A stretch of DNA of 64,000 bases from Streptomyces rishiriensis (GCF_003112535.1 NZ_BEWA01000017.1:124001-188000); one strand, 5' to 3'; positions 17,254-25,840 are shown, counted from the first letter of the stretch. Notes: generated by a model not told the origin, from the letters alone. Made by a program: numbers and translations.

Positions 17254-17903
17254 GACGGCACCTCCGTCTCAAGGGCGGTGCGGACCTTCGCGGCGGTCTT
17301 CGCCGCGATCTCCTCGACGGTGACCCCCGGCGCGGTCTCCACCAGCAGCAGGCCCTCCTCGGTGACGTCGAGGACGCCGAGGTCGGTGATGATCCGGTCG
17401 ACGCAGCGCTTCCCGGTCAGCGGCAGCGCGCACTCGGCAAGGATCTTGGGGCTGCCGTCCTTGGCGGTGTGGCTCATGACGACGATGACCGTGCGGGCCC
17501 CGTGCACCAGGTCCATCGCCCCGCCGATGCCCGTGACCAGCTTGCCCGGGACGGCCCAGTTCGCCAGGTCGCCGTGTTCGGAGACCTGCATCGCGCCGAG
17601 CACGGCGACGTCGATGTGACCGCCGCGGATCATGCCGAAGGACAGCGCCGAGTCGAAGAAGGACGCGCCCGGCAGCACCGTCACGGTCTCCTTGCCCGCG
17701 TTGATCAGGTCAGGGTCGACCGCGTCCTCGGCGGGGTAGGGGCCGGTGCCGAGGATGCCGTTCTCGCTCTCCAGCACCACCTCGACGTCCGCGGGGAGGT
17801 GGTTGGGGATCAGCGTCGGCAGGCCGATGCCGAGGTTGACGTACTGGCCGTCCCTCAGTTCGCGCGCGGCGCGGGCGGCCATCTGCTCGCGGGTCCAGGC
17901 CAT
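17250..17903 (-). CDS. pcaJ: 3-oxoadipate CoA-transferase subunit B
   Basis: 217 residues. Class I CoA-transferase beta subunit with the catalytic glutamate in VLESENGILGTGP and the GGAMDLVHGA segment. With PcaI it moves CoA from succinyl-CoA to 3-oxoadipate. The start overlaps the pcaI stop by one base (TGATG) and its stop overlaps pcaF by four, showing coupled translation of the IJF block. Confidence 0.94.
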   Translation of the reverse strand: MAWTREQMAARAARELRDGQYVNLGIGLPTLIPNHLPADVEVVLESENGILGTGPYPAEDAVDPDLINAGKETVTVLPGASFFDSALSFGMIRGGHIDVAVLGAMQVSEHGDLANWAVPGKLVTGIGGAMDLVHGARTVIVVMSHTAKDGSPKILAECALPLTGKRCVDRIITDLGVLDVTEEGLLLVETAPGVTVEEIAAKTAAKVRTALETEVPS

Positions 17904-18658
17904 CAGCTGCTCACCGTCCGCTGCTCGATCTTCTTGTCGGCGGCCTGCTCCGGGGTCAGGGCGACCACGCGCTGCACGAAGACGCCCGGCAGGTGCACCG
18001 CGTCCGGGTCGATCTCGCCGGGCTCCACGAGCTGTTCGACCTCCGCGATCGTGACGCGTCCGGCCATCGCGGCCAGCGGGTTGAAGTTGCGGGCGGACTT
18101 GTTGAAGACCAGGTTGCCGTGGCGGTCGCCCCTGGCGGCCCGCACCAGCGCGAAGTCGGTGCGGATGCCGTGCTCCAGCACGTACTCCACCCCGTCGAAC
18201 TCCCTGACCTCCTTCGGCGGCGAGGCCAGGGCGACGCCGCCCGCGCCGTCGTAACGCCAGGGCAGTCCGCCCTCGGCGACCTGTGTGCCCACCCCGGCAG
18301 GCGTGTAGAAGGCGGGGATGCCGGCGCCGCCCGACCGCAGCCGCTCGGCCAGCGTGCCCTGCGGGATCAGCTCGACCTCCAGCTCCCCGGCCAGGTACTG
18401 ACGGGCGAACTCCTTGTTCGCGCCGATGTAGGAGCCGGTCACGCGGGCGATGCGCCCGGCGGCCAGCAGGACCGCGAGGCCCGACTCCATCGCCCCGCAG
18501 TTGTTGGAGACGACCGACAACCCGGTGACGCCCCGCTCGTACAGGGCCGCGATGAGGACGCCGGGCACGCCGCTCAGGCCGAAACCGCCCACTGCCAGCG
18601 ACGCGCCGTCGGGCACGTCGGCCACCGCCTCCAGGGCTGTGGCGACCACCTTGTCCAT
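17903..18658 (-). CDS. pcaI: 3-oxoadipate CoA-transferase subunit A
   Basis: 251 residues. Class I CoA-transferase alpha subunit with VGGFGLSGVPG near the N-terminus and ERLRSGGAGIPAFYTPAGVGT, both family signatures. Partner of PcaJ and the first gene of pcaIJFHGBL, the gene order described for Streptomyces coelicolor. ATG 18658 is preferred: the extra 38 codons up to 18772 are not family-like and would run through the operator-like palindrome. Expression is probably controlled by PcaV through that region. Confidence 0.94.
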   Translation of the reverse strand: MDKVVATALEAVADVPDGASLAVGGFGLSGVPGVLIAALYERGVTGLSVVSNNCGAMESGLAVLLAAGRIARVTGSYIGANKEFARQYLAGELEVELIPQGTLAERLRSGGAGIPAFYTPAGVGTQVAEGGLPWRYDGAGGVALASPPKEVREFDGVEYVLEHGIRTDFALVRAARGDRHGNLVFNKSARNFNPLAAMAGRVTIAEVEQLVEPGEIDPDAVHLPGVFVQRVVALTPEQAADKKIEQRTVSS

Positions 18659-18722
18659 CCGTGAAGCCCCATCTCTCGTGTGCGTCCCTGCCCCGTCGCC
18701 CGGGACACCGGTGAAGAGGCCC

Positions 18723-18746
18723 AGATAGTCAGGGCACTGAGCATCT
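18723..18746. promoter_or_regulatory. Candidate PcaV operator 1 (interrupted palindrome)
   Basis: Symmetrical site: AGAT, two bases, TCAG, four bases, CTGA, two bases, ATCT. Its core TCAGGGCACTGA (18729-18740) matches the second site near the pcaV start at 10 of 12 positions. It lies 65 bases upstream of pcaI, where a MarR repressor would block the operon promoter. Binding by PcaV is inference. Confidence 0.6.
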
Positions 18747-18859
18747 CTTCGAGATCTCCCACACGCTGCCACCGGAGGGAAGGTCAGTCAAGACCCCAGG
18801 CGGGAGCGCTGGTGTGCATCACGGGGAGGCGAGACGCGCTCGGCATCAAGCGGTATCGT

Positions 18860-18871
18860 TCAGTGCACCGA
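18860..18871. promoter_or_regulatory. Candidate PcaV operator 2
   Basis: TCAGTGCACCGA, 10 of 12 identical to the core of operator 1, lies 24 bases before the pcaV start codon, suiting autoregulation. The flanks (ATCG before, CGAT after) add partial symmetry. Confidence 0.5.
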
Positions 18872-18894
18872 TCAATTCCAGCGGAGGAGCGCAC

Positions 18895-19359
18895 ATGGCC
18901 GCGGTGGACCTCACCAGCCACCCCGGGCACCTGGCCCGGCGGCTGCAGCAGGCGCACTACCTGCTGTGGAACACGATGGTCTCCGAGGAGATCACCTCAC
19001 CGCAGTTCGCCGTCCTCAACGCGCTCGTCGCCGAGCCGGGCCTCGACCAGCGCACGGTGGGGGAGCGGGTCGGCCTCGATCGCTCCACCGTCGCCGAGGT
19101 GATCAGCCGGCTCACCCGCCGGGCCCTTCTCGACAAGGTGCGCGACCCGCAGGACGGGCGCCGTTTCCTGCTGCGGCTCACCGAGGACGGACTGCGCACC
19201 CACCGCAGGCTGACCGTGCGCACGGCCCGGATGAACCAGGTCTTCCTGTCCCCGCTGTCGGCCGAGGAGCAGTCCCTGTTCCTCGAACTGATCCAGCGTG
19301 TCTCGGACGCCGCCGAGGGACTGCGCAATCCGGCCGAACCCCTGGTCGGCCAGGGCTGA
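18895..19359 (+). CDS. pcaV: MarR-family regulator of protocatechuate catabolism
   Basis: 154 residues. A MarR winged helix spans about 38-105, with LDQRTVGERVGLDRSTVAEV and the DPQDGRRFLLRLT wing. It is divergent from pcaI, as pcaV is in Streptomyces coelicolor, where the protein represses pcaIJFHGBL until protocatechuate binds; there Arg15 is reported to contact the ligand, and an Arg sits at position 15 here (HLARRLQQAHY). ATG 18895 follows a GGAGGAG ribosome site. The symbol is based on context, fold and that residue. Confidence 0.9.
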   Translation: MAAVDLTSHPGHLARRLQQAHYLLWNTMVSEEITSPQFAVLNALVAEPGLDQRTVGERVGLDRSTVAEVISRLTRRALLDKVRDPQDGRRFLLRLTEDGLRTHRRLTVRTARMNQVFLSPLSAEEQSLFLELIQRVSDAAEGLRNPAEPLVGQG

Positions 19360-19443
19360 CCCAGGCCAGGGCCGACCGAGGCCCCGGCCGCCAGCGCCCG
19401 ACGGTCGCCCGCCCGGCGCCGGCCGCCTTGACGGCGGACCGGC

Positions 19444-20472
19444 TCACGGCGCCTTCGCGAACACCACCCACACCTGCCCCTCGGCGAAAGCGACCGGCTC
19501 GCCGTCGGCCGTGGAGAACTCCGTGCCGTCCTCGGCCTTCGCCCGCTTCCAGTTCACGTCGTAGGCCCGCCCGCCGCGCAGTACCTCGGCCTTCCCCGAG
19601 CCCACCGTCTGGGTGTACGGCGTGTTGTTGCCGAGGAAGTCGTGGAACCCCGAAGCGCGCACCCGCACGTACTGCACGACCACCGTGGCCGGGGCCAGCC
19701 GCTGCCCGTCGGTCGCCACGGTCGGCCTGCCGTCCGTCGAGACCAGCCAGCGGCCCCTGCTCGCGGACCAGGTGAAGGTGAAGCCGGCCGCCGGGTAGCG
19801 CACGGTCCGCGAGGTCTCGGCCCTCCCTCCCGAAGGTGCGGGGCCGAAGCGGAAGCCCGTGGTCAGCGCGTCCTTGCCCGGCGCGGCGGGCAGCAGACGG
19901 CTCGGGCGCAGATACAGATTGTGCGGCGCCGGCCGCTCCCCGCCGCGGACGTAGGCGTCGGACTTCTTCTCGGGCGTCACGGCGTCCAGCGGCGCCCGGT
20001 CGATCAGCGGGAGCAGCTTGCCCTGCGCCCCGGAGAACGCCAGCACCGGCCGCTCGAACTGGCGCAGCAGCTCCAGGTCGGACTCGCGGGCGCTGCGCAC
20101 CGGCCCCACGGCCTTCGGCAGCCTGCTCGCGTACACCGCCATCAGGCGGCTCAGGCCGCCCTCGACCTGCTCGGCGTACACGACGTCCGCCGAGTCGAGG
20201 CCCGTCTGCGGACGGGCCTCCGGCGCGTTGTCGATCTTCACGGCGAGCACCGGCCCGACGGCGGCGCCCGTACCGGTGCCGGTCGGGCTGGGGCTGTGCG
20301 ACGCGCTGCGGCCGTCGTCGGGCGGGGAGGACCCGCCGGACGAGGTGCAGCCCGCGGCCGAGAGCGAGACCGCCAGTGCGGCGGCGGCCGCCGCTACCGC
20401 CGTCGCCGCGGTGGGCCGACGCCGGGCGCGCCCTGTGCGCGCCCCGCGTCCCGAACGACTCGTGTCCGTCAT
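19444..20472 (-). CDS. DUF3048-family lipoprotein
   Basis: 342 residues. A basic N-terminus, a hydrophobic Ala-rich stretch and AAGC (about 37-42) look like a lipoprotein signal; a Ser/Gly/Pro linker follows. The remaining part (about 70-340) matches the DUF3048 family (Bacillus YerB-like): LAVKIDNAPEARPQTGL, DVVYAEQVEGGLSRLMAVY, RSARESDLELL, NLYLRPSRLL, with the second half ending WKRAKAEDGTEF and VWVVFAKAP. ATG 20472 is chosen for the signal sequence. It converges with pcaV. The function of the family is not established. Confidence 0.85.
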   Translation of the reverse strand: MTDTSRSGRGARTGRARRRPTAATAVAAAAAALAVSLSAAGCTSSGGSSPPDDGRSASHSPSPTGTGTGAAVGPVLAVKIDNAPEARPQTGLDSADVVYAEQVEGGLSRLMAVYASRLPKAVGPVRSARESDLELLRQFERPVLAFSGAQGKLLPLIDRAPLDAVTPEKKSDAYVRGGERPAPHNLYLRPSRLLPAAPGKDALTTGFRFGPAPSGGRAETSRTVRYPAAGFTFTWSASRGRWLVSTDGRPTVATDGQRLAPATVVVQYVRVRASGFHDFLGNNTPYTQTVGSGKAEVLRGGRAYDVNWKRAKAEDGTEFSTADGEPVAFAEGQVWVVFAKAP

Positions 20473-20543
20473 GGGCACCCCCGTTCCGTGACTCGATTGT
20501 GCGCTCGCCCGTTCGAAAGTGGCCATCTGTGGCCATCGTGGCC

Positions 20544-20608
20544 GTCAGCGGCCCAGGTCAGCGGCCCAGGTCAGCGGCCCAGGTCAGCGGCCCACGTCAG
20601 CGGCTCGG
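20544..20608. repeat. Five 13-base tandem repeats
   Basis: GTCAGCGGCCCAG three times, then two variants (GTCAGCGGCCCAC, GTCAGCGGCTCGG), in the divergent gap between the DUF3048 gene and the alcohol dehydrogenase gene. No coding role is apparent. Confidence 0.9.
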
Positions 20609-20747
20609 ATCGCCGGACCGGGCCGGCGGCCATGCCCGGCGGCGCGGCGGTTCGGGGCGGGGCGCTCGGGTACCCGGGGCGCAGCCACGATCCGGGCCCC
20701 CCGGACCTGCCGGGGGACCGCCCGGACGGTGGAAGGAGCGCGGCACG

Positions 20748-21938
20748 ATGAAGGCAGTGACCTGGCAGGGCAAGCGCGACGTGCGGGTGGACACCGTGCC
20801 CGATCCGACGATCCAGGAACCGACGGACGCCGTCATCCGCGTCACCTCCAGCGGATTGTGCGGCTCGGACCTGCACCTCTACGAGGTGCTCACCCCGTTC
20901 ATGACCCCTGGCGACATCCTCGGCCACGAGCCGATGGGCATCGTCGAGGAGGTCGGCGCCGGCGTGCCCGACCTGCGGGCCGGCGACCGGGTGGTGGTGC
21001 CGTTCCAGATCGCCTGCGGCAGCTGCTGGATGTGCCTGAACGGGCTGCCCACCCAGTGCGAGACCACCCAGGTCACGAGCGAGGGAATGGGCGCCGCCCT
21101 GTTCGGCTACACCCGTCTGTACGGTGCCGTGCCGGGGGCGCAGGCCGAGTACCTGCGGGTGCCCCAGGCCCAGTTCGGCCCCATCAAGGTGCCCGAGGGG
21201 CCGCCCGACGACCGGTTCGTCTACCTCTCCGACGTCCTTCCCACCGCTTGGCAGGCGGTCGCCTACGCGGACGTCCCCGAGGGCGGCAGCGTGGCCGTGC
21301 TGGGCCTCGGCCCCATCGGCGACATGGCCTGCCGGGTCGCCCAGGTGCGCGGCGCGGGCCGGGTCTTCGGCGTGGACCTCGTGGGCGACCGGCTGCGCAG
21401 GGCCCGCGCGCGGGGCGTGGAGGCGTTCGACCTGCGCAACTTCGACAGCGAGAAGGAGCTCGTCGAGGCGATCCGCGACGAGACCGACGGCCGCGGTCCC
21501 GACGCCGTGATCGACGCCGTCGGCACCGAGGCGCACGGCAGCGCCGCCGCCCGCATGATCCAGAACGCCTCGGCCCTGCTGCCGCGGGCCATCAGCGGCC
21601 CGCTCGCGGAACGGTTCAGCGTCGACCGTCTCGCCGCTCTGCACACCGCCATCGAACTGGTGCGCCGCGGCGGCACCCTCTCGCTGGTCGGCGTCTACGG
21701 CGGCATGGCCGACCCGCTGCCGATGCTCACGATGTTCGACAAGCAGATCCAGATCCGCATGGGGCAGGCCAACGTGCGCCGCTGGACCGACGAGATCCTG
21801 CCCTACCTCACCGACGAGGACCGCCTCGGCGTCGACGATTTCGCCACGCACCGCGTGCCGCTCTCGGACGCCCCGCACGCGTACGAGATGTTCCAGCGCA
21901 AACAGGACGGCGCGGTCAAGGTCCTGATGACCCCCTGA
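20748..21938 (+). CDS. Zinc-dependent alcohol dehydrogenase (MDR family)
   Basis: 396 residues, medium-chain dehydrogenase. The catalytic zinc site is seen in SSGLCGSDLHLYE and GHEPMGIVEEVG. The structural zinc loop is only partly canonical (CGSCWMCLNGLPTQCE). The nucleotide fold has VLGLGPIGDMACRVAQ. The long form with the GYTRLYGAVPGAQAEYLRVP insert resembles glutathione-independent formaldehyde dehydrogenase relatives. ATG 20748 has a GGAAGGAG ribosome site. Formaldehyde from vanillate demethylation would be a suitable substrate, but the gene is 19 kb from vanA, so this is speculation. The 3' end lies inside a direct repeat. Confidence 0.87.
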   Translation: MKAVTWQGKRDVRVDTVPDPTIQEPTDAVIRVTSSGLCGSDLHLYEVLTPFMTPGDILGHEPMGIVEEVGAGVPDLRAGDRVVVPFQIACGSCWMCLNGLPTQCETTQVTSEGMGAALFGYTRLYGAVPGAQAEYLRVPQAQFGPIKVPEGPPDDRFVYLSDVLPTAWQAVAYADVPEGGSVAVLGLGPIGDMACRVAQVRGAGRVFGVDLVGDRLRRARARGVEAFDLRNFDSEKELVEAIRDETDGRGPDAVIDAVGTEAHGSAAARMIQNASALLPRAISGPLAERFSVDRLAALHTAIELVRRGGTLSLVGVYGGMADPLPMLTMFDKQIQIRMGQANVRRWTDEILPYLTDEDRLGVDDFATHRVPLSDAPHAYEMFQRKQDGAVKVLMTP

Positions 21939-22031
21939 GCCGCCGGACCATCGGGCCGCCGGACCATCGGACCGCCGGACCCCCTGAGCCGCCGGACCAT
22001 CGGACGGCCGGAGCCCCTGAGCCGCCGGACC
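21932..22031. repeat. Imperfect direct repeats starting at the dehydrogenase stop codon
   Basis: A 23-base unit beginning CCCCTGAGCCGCCGGACC recurs at 21932, 21981 and (shortened) 22014, with extra GCCGGACCATCGG copies between. The first copy contains the dehydrogenase TGA, so the gene end seems to have been duplicated. Lies between convergent genes. Confidence 0.8.
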
Positions 22032-22166
22032 GCCGCTCGGTCGCGGCCCCGCCACACCGGGGTCGGACCGCCGCTCCGCCCCCGGCCCGTGAGCCGGCCG
22101 CTTCCGCCCGCAGACCGGCCGGCGGGAGTCCGGCCCGCGGCTCGACCCGCGTGCGGCGCGCCGGGT

Positions 22167-23243
22167 TCAGCCCGCGGGCGGTGCGCCCAGGATCTCCGCC
22201 AGGTCGTAGCGGACCGGCTCCTCCAGCTGCGCGTACGTGCAGCTGAGAGGGGTGCGGTCCGGGCGCCAGCGGCGGAAGCGGGCCGTGTGCCGAAAGCGCG
22301 CCCCGTTCTCCATGTGGTCGTATGCCACCTCGGCGACGCGCTCGGGCCGCAGCGGCACCCAGGACAGGTCCTTCTTGCCCGACCAGCGGCTCGGCGCGCC
22401 CGGCAGCCGTGCCGTCTCATGGGCGGCCTCCTGCGACCAGGCCGCCCACGGGTGTCCGGCCGCGTCCGCCAGACGCAGCGGCTCCAGCTCCTCGACCAGC
22501 TCCGCCCGCCGCTTCATCGTGAACGCGGCGGACACGCCGACGTGCTGCAGCACGCCCCGGTCGTCGTACAGGCCCAGCAGCAGCGAGCCCACCACCGGCC
22601 CGCTCTTGTGGAGGCGGTACCCGGCGACGACGACGTCGGCGGTGCGCTCGTGCTTCACCTTGAACATGGCGCGCTCGTCCTGGAGGTAGTGCAGGGTGAG
22701 CGGTTTGGCGATCACCCCGTCGAGGCCCGCGCCCTCGTACTCCTCGAACCACTGCCGGGCCACCTCCACATCGGTCGTCGCCGGCGCCAGATGCACGGGC
22801 GGCGTCACCCCGGCCAGCGCCCGGTTCAGCAGCTCGCGCCGGTCGGTCAGCGGCACGTCCAGCAGGGACGTGTCGGTCAGCGCCAGGATGTCGAAGGCCA
22901 CGAACGAGGCCGGCGTCCGCTCGGCGAGCGTGCGCACCCGGGAGGCCGCCGGATGGATGCGCTCCGTGAGGGCGTCGAAGTCGAGCCGCCCCTCACGGGC
23001 GATCACGATCTCCCCGTCCAGCACGCACCGCACCGGCACCCGCTCCCGCAGCGCCTCCACCAGCTCGGGGAAGTATCTGGTCAGCGGCTTTCCGGTGCGG
23101 CTGCCCAGTTCGATCTCGTCCCCGTCGCGGAAGACGATCGCCCGGAAGCCGTCCCACTTCGCCTCGTACTGCATGCCCGGCGGGATGGCCGCCACCGACT
23201 TGGCGAGCATCGGCTTCACGGGCGGCATCACCGGCAGATCCAT
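22167..23243 (-). CDS. ligC: ATP-dependent DNA ligase, LigC type
   Basis: 358 residues. The adenylation motif has Lys29 in YEAKWDGFRA, with further nucleotidyltransferase motifs SRTGKPL, VLDGEIV, LDGVIAKPL and AMFKVKHERTADVV. A C-terminal OB-fold follows. This is the size of mycobacterial LigC, without polymerase or nuclease domains. It is thought to act in end joining or excision repair with separate polymerase proteins. It is divergent from a LigD-type polymerase gene 97 bases away, an arrangement common in actinobacteria. No ku gene is present in the window. Confidence 0.9.
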   Translation of the reverse strand: MDLPVMPPVKPMLAKSVAAIPPGMQYEAKWDGFRAIVFRDGDEIELGSRTGKPLTRYFPELVEALRERVPVRCVLDGEIVIAREGRLDFDALTERIHPAASRVRTLAERTPASFVAFDILALTDTSLLDVPLTDRRELLNRALAGVTPPVHLAPATTDVEVARQWFEEYEGAGLDGVIAKPLTLHYLQDERAMFKVKHERTADVVVAGYRLHKSGPVVGSLLLGLYDDRGVLQHVGVSAAFTMKRRAELVEELEPLRLADAAGHPWAAWSQEAAHETARLPGAPSRWSGKKDLSWVPLRPERVAEVAYDHMENGARFRHTARFRRWRPDRTPLSCTYAQLEEPVRYDLAEILGAPPAG

Positions 23244-23339
23244 GCTCCGATTCTGCGCGAGGATCGCAGGAATCGCCCGGTATGCGAGGTGATGCGTGCT
23301 AATACGTGCTGATGTGAGGTGATGCGAGGTGTCGGCGGT

Positions 23340-24395
23340 ATGTCTACCGTGGCTCGCATGGGCGATGCGGTGGAACTGGAAGTGGCCGGCCGGACGGTAC
23401 GGCTGTCCAGCCCGGACAAGGTCTTCTTCCCGGAGCGCGGCTTCACCAAGCTGGACCTCGCCCGTTACTACCAGGCGGTCGCCCCGGGCATCCTGCGCGC
23501 GCTGCGCGACCGCCCCACCACCCTGGAGCGCTACCCCGACGGAGTGACCGGCGAGTCCTTCTTCCAGAAGCGGGCGCCGAAGAACATGCCCGACTGGATC
23601 CCGACCGCGCACATCACCTTCCCCAGCGGACGCAGCGCCGACGAGATGTGCCCGACGGAGGAGGCGGCCGTCCTGTGGGCCGCCCAGTACGGCACCCTCA
23701 CCTTCCATCCCTGGCCGGTGCGGCGCACCGACGTCGACCGCCCCGACGAACTGCGCATCGACCTCGACCCGCAGCCCGGCACCGACTTCGACGACGCGGT
23801 CCGCGCTGCGCACGAACTGCGCGCCGTCCTCGACGAGTTCGGTGGCCTGCGAGGCTGGCCCAAGACCTCCGGCGGCCGCGGCCTGCACGTCTTCGTGCCG
23901 ATCGAGCCCCGCTGGACCTTCACCCAGGTCCGGCGCGCCGCCATCGCCGTCGGCCGGGAGATGGAGCGCCGGATGCCGCAGCAGGTGACGATCAAGTGGT
24001 GGAAGGAGGAGCGTGGCGAGCGCATCTTCCTCGACTACAACCAGACCGCCCGCGACCGCACCATCGCCTCCGCCTACTCCGTGCGCCCCCGCCCGCACGC
24101 CCCCGTCTCGGCGCCGCTGCGCTGGGAGGAGGTCGGCGAGGCCCGGCCCCGTGACTTCGACATCGCGACCATGCCGGCCCGGTACGCCGAACTCGGCGAC
24201 GTGCACGCCGACATGGACGACCACGCCTTCTCCCTCGACGCCCTTCTCGACCTCGCCCGGCGCGACGAACACGAGCACGGTCTGGGCGACCTGCCGTATC
24301 CGCCGGAGTACCCGAAGATGCCCGGGGAGCCCAAGCGGGTGCAGCCGAGCCGGGCACGGCACGAGGACGCCCCGGACGGACCCGGGGCGTCCTAG
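23340..24395 (+). CDS. LigD-type primase-polymerase (PolDom) protein
   Basis: 351 residues of the archaeo-eukaryotic primase family. The polymerase core has LERYPDGVTGESFFQKRAPK, catalytic ELRIDLDPQPGTDF (two Asp) and WPKTSGGRGLHVFVP, followed by EERGERIFLDYNQTARDRT. It stands alone, without ligase or nuclease domains, and would fill gaps during non-homologous end joining or repair. The start is uncertain: ATG 23340 has AGGTG eight bases before it; GTG 23319 and ATG 23358 are alternatives. Paired divergently with ligC. The short promoter region carries repeated GAGGTGATGCG and GTGCT motifs. Confidence 0.88.
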   Translation: MSTVARMGDAVELEVAGRTVRLSSPDKVFFPERGFTKLDLARYYQAVAPGILRALRDRPTTLERYPDGVTGESFFQKRAPKNMPDWIPTAHITFPSGRSADEMCPTEEAAVLWAAQYGTLTFHPWPVRRTDVDRPDELRIDLDPQPGTDFDDAVRAAHELRAVLDEFGGLRGWPKTSGGRGLHVFVPIEPRWTFTQVRRAAIAVGREMERRMPQQVTIKWWKEERGERIFLDYNQTARDRTIASAYSVRPRPHAPVSAPLRWEEVGEARPRDFDIATMPARYAELGDVHADMDDHAFSLDALLDLARRDEHEHGLGDLPYPPEYPKMPGEPKRVQPSRARHEDAPDGPGAS

Positions 24396-24479
24396 GGGAC
24401 CCGGGGCGTCCTGAGGAAGCGAGCCCCCTCAGAGCGCGGCGGCGGGAAACCGGTGGGCAACCGGCAGCGCACCGGCGGC

Positions 24480-24566
24480 CGTCCGTACCCGGCTCGTCCG
24501 TACCCGGGCCGTCCGTACCCGGGCCGTCCGTGCCCGGCCGTATGTGCCTGGCTCGTCCGTGCGGGG
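24480..24566. repeat. 15-base tandem repeats, about six degenerate units
   Basis: CGTCCGTACCCGGCT, CGTCCGTACCCGGGC twice, then degenerate CGTCCGTGCCCGGC, CGTATGTGCCTGGCT and CGTCCGTGCGGGG. Apparent reading frames here only reflect the repeat. Confidence 0.85.
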
Positions 24567-24730
24567 ACGGCGGACTCCTGGTCGCCTGACGGACGGGGCT
24601 CCCGCGCCCACGAAGCCGCCCGCCCCCCGAGCGCCTACGGCCGGTCGAGCCCCCGACGCCGCCCGAGCCCCCCGGACGTCGCACCCGTCGCGTGTCCGCC
24701 GAGGAGGGCGGTGGCCCCTCGGCGGACGGC

Positions 24731-24742
24731 GAGAGCGCTCTC
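24731..24742. promoter_or_regulatory. Perfect 12-base palindrome, LacI-family operator
   Basis: GAGAGCGCTCTC shares the central GAGCGCTC of known actinobacterial LacI-type operators such as that of CebR. It lies 56 bases before the start of the LacI-family gene, which points to autoregulation (inference). Confidence 0.7.
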
Positions 24743-24798
24743 ATGTGACCCTCACGCGGAGCTATTCTGATCCGCAGCCGGCCAGGAGGAGCCCCGAA

Positions 24799-25827
24799 GT
24801 GAGCGAGACAGCGCCGCGTCCCACGCTGGAGGCCGTGGCAGCCCGGGCCGGAGTCTCCCGGGCGACCGTGTCGCGGGTCGTCAACGGCGGGGACGGCGTC
24901 CGGGAACCGCTCGTCGAACGGGTCCGGCAGGCCGTGGACGAGCTCGGATACGTGCCCAACCAGGCCGCGCGCAGCCTCGTCACCAGGCGGCACGACGCGG
25001 TCGCCGTCATCATCGCCGAACCCGAGACCCGGGTCTTCGCCGACCCCTTCTTCGCTCTCCAACTGCGCGGCATCAGCAAGGAACTGACGGCTCACGACAA
25101 CCAGTTGGTGCTGCTGCTCACCGAGGGCCGCGACGACCACGCCCGGGTCGCCCGCTACCTCGCCGGCGGCCATGTCGACGGTGCGCTGGTCTTCTCGCTG
25201 CACCTCGACGACCCGCTGCCCGGCCTGATCCAGGGCGCCGGCGTGCCGACCGTGTTCGGCGGCCGTCCCGGCTGGAGCGACGGCACGCCGGACGTCGTCT
25301 ACGTCGACAGCGACAACCGCGGCGGCGCCCGCGAGGCCGTGCGCCTCCTGGCAGGCCTCGGCCGCACCCGCATCGCCCACATCAGCGGGCCCCTCGACCA
25401 GACCTCGGCGGCGGACCGGCTCGACGGATACCGGCAGGTGGTGGGCGACACCGGCCCGCTCCTCGTCGTCGAGAGCGACTTCACCCCCGGCGGCGGCGAG
25501 CGAGCCATGCGTGAACTCCTGGACCGCTGCCCCGACGTGGACGCGGTGTTCGCCGCCAACGACCTCACCGCCTCCGGCGTCCTGCGCGTGCTGCGCGAAC
25601 GCGGGCGGCGCGTGCCCGAGGACGTCGCCGTGGTCGGCTTCGACGACATGCTGCCCGTCGCCGAACAGACCGACCCGCCGCTGACGACGGTCCGTCAGGA
25701 CATCGAGGAGATGGGCCGGATCATGGCCCGTCTCCTGCTGCGCCGCCTCGACCGGCGCGGCGACGACGGGGAACCGGGCGGCGGGGTCGTGCTGCCCACC
25801 ACGCTGGTGCGCCGGGCGTCGGCGTAG
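24799..25827 (+). CDS. LacI-family transcriptional regulator
   Basis: 342 residues from GTG 24799, which has an AGGAGGA ribosome site. The N-terminal helix-turn-helix and hinge (8-60) have TLEAVAARAGVSRATVSRVV and YVPNQAARSLVTRR. The periplasmic-binding-protein-like sensor domain follows, with DAVFAANDLTASGVLRVL and VAVVGFDDMLPVAEQTDPPLTTVRQD. The usual partner sugar-transport or glycosidase genes are not adjacent: the next gene converges and is unrelated. It may therefore act on itself and on distant targets through GAGCGCTC palindromes. Confidence 0.92.
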   Translation: MSETAPRPTLEAVAARAGVSRATVSRVVNGGDGVREPLVERVRQAVDELGYVPNQAARSLVTRRHDAVAVIIAEPETRVFADPFFALQLRGISKELTAHDNQLVLLLTEGRDDHARVARYLAGGHVDGALVFSLHLDDPLPGLIQGAGVPTVFGGRPGWSDGTPDVVYVDSDNRGGAREAVRLLAGLGRTRIAHISGPLDQTSAADRLDGYRQVVGDTGPLLVVESDFTPGGGERAMRELLDRCPDVDAVFAANDLTASGVLRVLRERGRRVPEDVAVVGFDDMLPVAEQTDPPLTTVRQDIEEMGRIMARLLLRRLDRRGDDGEPGGGVVLPTTLVRRASA

Positions 25828-25840
25828 ACCCCGCCCGCCC

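Larger units (their letters stand above)
24396..24798. other. Intergenic region with tandem repeats before the LacI gene
   Basis: 403 bases without a credible gene. They contain a 15-base tandem repeat block (24480-24566), a GC-rich stretch and, at the end, the LacI-type operator at 24731-24742 and the regulator's ribosome site (GGAGGA). Confidence 0.7.

Noticed and set aside
24429..24611. 60-codon minus-strand frame with VRTARVRT repeats
   Set aside because: Its sequence only reflects the 15-base DNA tandem repeat; no start region or homology-like features.
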